The position numbers and the translations under genes were made by a program. A DNA stretch of 7,572 nt from Candidatus Nanosynbacter colneyensis. GTDB lineage: Bacteria; Patescibacteriota; Saccharimonadia; Saccharimonadales; Saccharimonadaceae. The notes under the pieces were generated by a model. That model was given only the letters and a program-made list of their open reading frames with translations, was not told the DNA's origin and ran no database searches. Below, one piece after another: positions 5,401 through 7,572 of the stretch (the first letter of the stretch is position 1; each line of letters opens with the position of its first letter). The stretch lies in the NCBI GenBank assembly GCA_024330325.1, contig JANDWE010000150.1, forward strand, positions 1-7,572. Direction: 5' to 3'.

Positions 5401-5856
5401 ATGGTGTTTAATATCGGCAATAGTCGCGTTATTGAATCACGCGAAGTTTCTGACGGTGCCGCAATTCGACGTCGCAGAGAAACTCCAGATGGCAAGCGAT
5501 TTACTACGTATGAGCGAGTTGAAAAACCAAACCTAGCGGTGATAAAGAAAAATGGCGATCGCGAGCTGTTTGACCGAGTGAAATTGGCAAATTCGACGCG
5601 CCGTTCGGTTGGAAAATTCTTTAAGTCTGACGAGGAAGTCGATAATATCATTACGGCGGTTGAAGACTCTTTATACGCGCTGGGCGAATCGGAAGTTACG
5701 TCAAAACAGATTGGCGATCAAGTTTTGGATGAGCTAGAAAAACGCAACGAAGTGGCGTATGTTCGTTTTGCTAGTGTTTTTTATGAGTTTAAGACGTTGG
5801 ACGATTTTGTGGAGATTTTAGCGAAGCGACGTAGTAAGGGCGAGCGGGAATTGTAA
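5401..5856 (+). CDS. nrdR: NrdR-family regulator lacking the zinc-ribbon cysteines
   Basis: A 151-residue homologue of NrdR, the ATP/dATP-sensing repressor of ribonucleotide reductase genes. The family pattern is clear: SRVIESREVSDGAAIRRRRE at residues 8-27, RFTTYERVEK (33-42), then an ATP-cone starting LAVIKKNGDRELFDRVKL (45-62) and ending EVAYVRFASVFYEF (115-128). Normal NrdR opens with CPxCG and has CPxCG again just before the RFTTYER segment, four cysteines holding the zinc. Here the first pair is replaced by MVFNIGN and the second by ETPDGK, with a one-residue deletion. The protein contains no cysteine at all. The in-frame sequence upstream lies inside ftsZ and codes no ribbon. DNA binding in characterised NrdRs needs the zinc ribbon, so this one may bind DNA differently, through a partner, or not at all. 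It starts 5 nt after ftsZ and overlaps the next gene by one base (TAATG). Confidence 0.82.
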   Translation: MVFNIGNSRVIESREVSDGAAIRRRRETPDGKRFTTYERVEKPNLAVIKKNGDRELFDRVKLANSTRRSVGKFFKSDEEVDNIITAVEDSLYALGESEVTSKQIGDQVLDELEKRNEVAYVRFASVFYEFKTLDDFVEILAKRRSKGEREL

Positions 5857-6113
5857 TGCGAGTAGTTGTGATTTATCGTTCGGAAAGCGATTATGCGCGC
5901 CAAGTTTCAGACTTTTTGCGTGATTTTAGCCGACAAACTGGTCAGGTTTTAGAGGAGATGAGTCCTGATTCTGCAGAAGGTAATAATTTTTGCGAAGTGT
6001 ATGATATTGTGGAATATCCAACAATTATTGCGCTGAGCGACAGTGGTCAATTGCAAAACCTCTGGCGTGGCTTGCCGCTACCAACAATTAGCGAAGTGAG
6101 TTTTTATGTTTAA
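5856..6113 (+). CDS. Small thioredoxin-fold-like protein without CXXC
   Basis: An 85-residue soluble protein. The first strand, MRVVVIYRSE, and the later IVEYPTIIALSDSGQLQNLWRG (residues 51-72) follow the thioredoxin pattern: a strand, the YPT turn equivalent to the cis-proline loop, a hairpin and a Trp-Gly. The place after the first strand where CXXC should be (SESDYARQ) has no cysteine, and the only cysteine is Cys46 in NNFCEVYDI. It should therefore not act as a disulfide exchanger. There is no signal peptide, so it is expected in the cytoplasm. It overlaps the nrdR homologue by one base and the VKOR gene by 8 nt, which ties it tightly to both. The fold assignment is by pattern only and the function is unknown; a degenerate glutaredoxin or a binding module are the options. 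Confidence 0.65.
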   Translation: MRVVVIYRSESDYARQVSDFLRDFSRQTGQVLEEMSPDSAEGNNFCEVYDIVEYPTIIALSDSGQLQNLWRGLPLPTISEVSFYV

Positions 6114-6714
6114 TAAAATCAAAAACTGGTTATTCCACGAAGATTTGAAAAAGCAAAATTTGGCGGCATTTATAATGCTTGTCGGTAGTGGACTGGGGTT
6201 ATTGGCGTCATTCGTATTATCTATTGAAGCCTTGGAATTAGCAAAAAACTCTCACGCTGTATTGAGTTGCGATTTTAGCTCAGCTCTGAGCTGTTCGGCG
6301 GTGGCAAACCACTGGTCGGCAGCTATTTTAGGATTTCCAAACAGTTTCATCGGCGTGATGACTTTACCTGTCATGGTGACAATTGCTGTGGCGCTGCTGG
6401 CTAGTGCAAAGTTTCCAAAGTGGTTTATGCAGGCAGCACAAGTCGGTGCTATCATTGGAATGATATTCGCTATTTGGATGTTTTATATGAGCTACGTTGA
6501 AATTGGTGTGCTTTGTCCATGGTGCTTAACCTTGGATCTTGGGATGCTGATGATTATGTTTGGTCTGACGCGCTATAATGTTCTACAGAAAAATATCTCT
6601 TGTCGATATATACAGAAGGCTGTTGGTGGCGGATATGATGCGCTTGTCGTGGTGTCGCTGGTTGTTGCGGTAATTGTCGCGATAATCGCCAAATTCGGCA
6701 GTCAATTGTTCTAA
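6106..6714 (+). CDS. Vitamin K epoxide reductase (VKOR) family membrane protein
   Basis: A 202-residue integral membrane protein with about five hydrophobic segments (roughly residues 18-42, 72-99, 108-131, 139-157 and 177-197). Bacterial VKORs reoxidise a DsbA-like partner and pass electrons to quinone, doing the job of DsbB. The redox CXXC is CPWC at 137-140. The loop pair is Cys55 and Cys63 in LSCDFSSALSCSAV, spaced by seven residues. The family stretch ILGFPNSFIGV follows at 74-84. All four functional cysteines are therefore present; one more, Cys166, lies in the loop before the last segment. No thioredoxin domain is fused at the C-terminus, which ends at the fifth helix, so a separate DsbA-like partner is needed and is not in this window. 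It overlaps the preceding small gene by 8 nt and is the last gene of the ftsA operon before an 82-bp gap. Confidence 0.88.
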   Translation: MFNKIKNWLFHEDLKKQNLAAFIMLVGSGLGLLASFVLSIEALELAKNSHAVLSCDFSSALSCSAVANHWSAAILGFPNSFIGVMTLPVMVTIAVALLASAKFPKWFMQAAQVGAIIGMIFAIWMFYMSYVEIGVLCPWCLTLDLGMLMIMFGLTRYNVLQKNISCRYIQKAVGGGYDALVVVSLVVAVIVAIIAKFGSQLF

Positions 6715-6730
6715 TTGTGCGTTTATTTGC

Positions 6731-6760
6731 TTGCTTTATGTAAAGTGCTTATGGTATATT
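6731..6760 (+). promoter_or_regulatory. Possible promoter of the RCC1-repeat gene
   Basis: TTGCTT at 6731-6736, 18 bp, then TATATT at 6755-6760, with TG and one base before the -10 box (extended -10). Transcription would start near 6767, giving a leader of about 30 nt in which I see no Shine-Dalgarno. A second, weaker reading is ATGACG (6762-6767), 17 bp, TATACC (6785-6790), which would start at or beside the ATG at 6797. Either one would uncouple this gene from the VKOR operon. Confidence 0.5.
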
Positions 6761-6796
6761 TATGACGTATATTTATGCTCAATTTATACCACCACA

Positions 6797-7572
6797 ATGG
6801 AACATAATATAACGTTATCAATAATAAAAGACCGTAAAGCCAAGAGATTTTTTACCCTTGGTGGTTTTATTGTCGTTAGCGCAGCTCTAGGATTTATGTT
6901 TCTGAGTTCTCAGCAAAGTCATGCGACTATTCCTAGTGGTAGTAAGCAGATTGAAGTGGGACAAGTTTCTTATCGATTATACGAATCGTCCAATGGTATT
7001 AATCCAGGCAGTCCGCTTGCAAACACCAACACCGCTGCCACGTTACCAAAAGTAGGCGCTGATTTTCGATTGAGGGTTGGTCTTCAAAATAAGAGTGCAT
7101 ATTTTAAAAAATTAGCTGAATACGGAAGTGGGTATGAACATAACTGCGCTATTATGTCGGATGACAGTGTTTATTGTTGGGGTAATGGTCAGTATGGAGT
7201 TCTTGGTACTAATTCAACCACCTCATCAACGGTCCCAGTACCTGTATATACACAAGACGTACTCAATGGGAAAACTATCAAGCAAGTCACCACTGGTTTT
7301 TATCACACTTGTGTAATCGCTTCTGACGATAAAGATTATTGTTGGGGCTATGGCTTAGCTGGAAGATTAGGGAATAGTGGTATAGTTCAGAAGAATGCTC
7401 CATATCCAGTTAGAGAATTTGCGACCACAGTCGTCTCTCAAATTGCTGCGGGTAATGAGCATACTTGTTCGCTTAACTCGGAGAGAAAATTGTACTGTTG
7501 GGGTAGAGGTATAAATGGAGAATTAGGTCGTGATGTTTTCTTAGGCTCAACCACGCCAACAGCGGTTAATAT
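6797..7572 (+). CDS. Exported RCC1-repeat protein with paired cysteines (3' end outside window)
   Basis: An open frame of 258 codons from the ATG at 6797 runs past the right edge without a stop. The N-terminus has basic residues (KDRKAKR, 11-17), a hydrophobic segment (about 18-36) and a likely signal peptidase site after SQQSHA (residue 43), so the protein is predicted to be secreted or surface-attached. A linker of about 65 residues follows, including DFRLRVGLQNKS. From residue 112 come RCC1-type repeats, the beta-propeller blades with pattern GxxHxC then YCWGxGxxGxLG, beginning at 112, 167 and 219. A full RCC1 propeller usually has about seven blades, so several more are probably beyond the window. 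Each repeat has two cysteines ten residues apart (117/127, 172/182, 224/234). Cellular role unknown; adhesion or ligand binding is a guess. No Shine-Dalgarno precedes the start. Confidence 0.85.
   Translation, partial: MEHNITLSIIKDRKAKRFFTLGGFIVVSAALGFMFLSSQQSHATIPSGSKQIEVGQVSYRLYESSNGINPGSPLANTNTAATLPKVGADFRLRVGLQNKSAYFKKLAEYGSGYEHNCAIMSDDSVYCWGNGQYGVLGTNSTTSSTVPVPVYTQDVLNGKTIKQVTTGFYHTCVIASDDKDYCWGYGLAGRLGNSGIVQKNAPYPVREFATTVVSQIAAGNEHTCSLNSERKLYCWGRGINGELGRDVFLGSTTPTAVN
7130..7570 (+). repeat. Tandem RCC1-type repeats (three visible)
   Basis: Three coding repeats start at 7130, 7295 and 7451, spaced 55 and 52 codons apart. They align at the protein level on His-x-Cys and Tyr-Cys-Trp-Gly. 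At DNA level the tattgttggggt-like core of units one and two is nearly the same, but the rest has diverged, so this is an old repeat family and not a recent duplication. Confidence 0.8.

Noticed and set aside
5005..5651. Minus-strand open frames opposite the ftsZ end and nrdR start
   Set aside because: The Ser-rich translations are what the antisense of an acidic, Asp/Glu-rich linker gives. There is no start signal or family match.
5401..5856. Call as a stand-alone ATP-cone protein and not NrdR
   Set aside because: The DGAAIRRRRE and RFTTYERVE segments before the cone are specific to NrdR, so the family is NrdR despite the missing cysteines.
6775..6807. 10-codon upstream frame (MLNLYHHNGT) overlapping the RCC1 gene start
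   Set aside because: It has no Shine-Dalgarno and no clear attenuator structure, and short frames like this are expected by chance in an AT-rich leader.
7128..7316. 62-codon plus-strand frame inside the RCC1-repeat gene
   Set aside because: It is out of frame within a continuous 258-codon frame that has a signal peptide and repeats. It is a shadow.
1..7572. CRISPR arrays, tRNA genes, insertion sequences or riboswitches
   Set aside because: I saw no spaced direct repeats, cloverleaf-like segments, transposase motifs or structured leaders; the intergenic gaps are at most about 90 bp and are taken up by promoters.

Overview
The window looks like a compact, gene-dense stretch of a small-genome bacterium. 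The best guess is Candidatus Saccharibacteria (TM7) or another Patescibacteria/CPR lineage. This guess rests on gene content and style: streamlined core genes with 1-8 nt overlaps, an isolated type IV pilin gene, ftsA-ftsZ followed directly by nrdR, and a VKOR-type disulfide enzyme. UGA is used as a normal stop (adk, pilin), which argues against the UGA-Gly lineages (Gracilibacteria/Absconditabacteria). No rRNA or other taxonomic marker is present, so the assignment is an inference.

Layout. Bases 1-149 hold the C-terminal end of an unidentified gene. A strong sigma70-type promoter (TTGGCA, 17 bp, TATAAT) drives rpsU-yqeY-adk-map (216-2219, all +): ribosomal protein S21, a GatB/YqeY-domain protein, a short adenylate kinase and type I methionine aminopeptidase. 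These are joined by 1-nt, 8-nt and 4-nt junctions. A convergent minus-strand gene (2849-2223) encodes a type IV pilin-like protein. It is transcribed divergently from ftsA, with the two promoters back to back at 2859-2930. Then comes a second plus-strand operon: ftsA (2938-4164), ftsZ (4202-5395), an nrdR homologue (5401-5856), a small thioredoxin-fold-like protein without a CXXC (5856-6113) and a VKOR-family membrane protein (6106-6714). After an 82-bp gap with a candidate promoter, an exported RCC1-repeat protein starts at 6797 and runs off the window. There is no gene-free stretch longer than about 120 bp.

How the genes may work together. The first operon is translation and protein maturation plus adenylate balance. 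The second combines division (FtsA membrane anchor, FtsZ ring), a possible nucleotide-reductase regulator and oxidative folding. Both neighbouring exported proteins carry paired cysteines (the pilin C-terminal region and each RCC1 repeat), which makes them plausible clients of the VKOR system.

Most interesting points. (1) At three promoters the -10 box lies only 7-9 nt before the ATG and no Shine-Dalgarno is present (rpsU, pilin, ftsA), implying leaderless mRNAs for promoter-proximal genes; several internal operon genes have clear Shine-Dalgarno sequences. (2) The NrdR homologue has lost all four zinc-ribbon cysteines while keeping the basic motif and the ATP-cone. (3) A thioredoxin-like protein with no redox motif sits between NrdR and VKOR. 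I see no clear wholly new multi-gene system here; these are unusual variants of known families.
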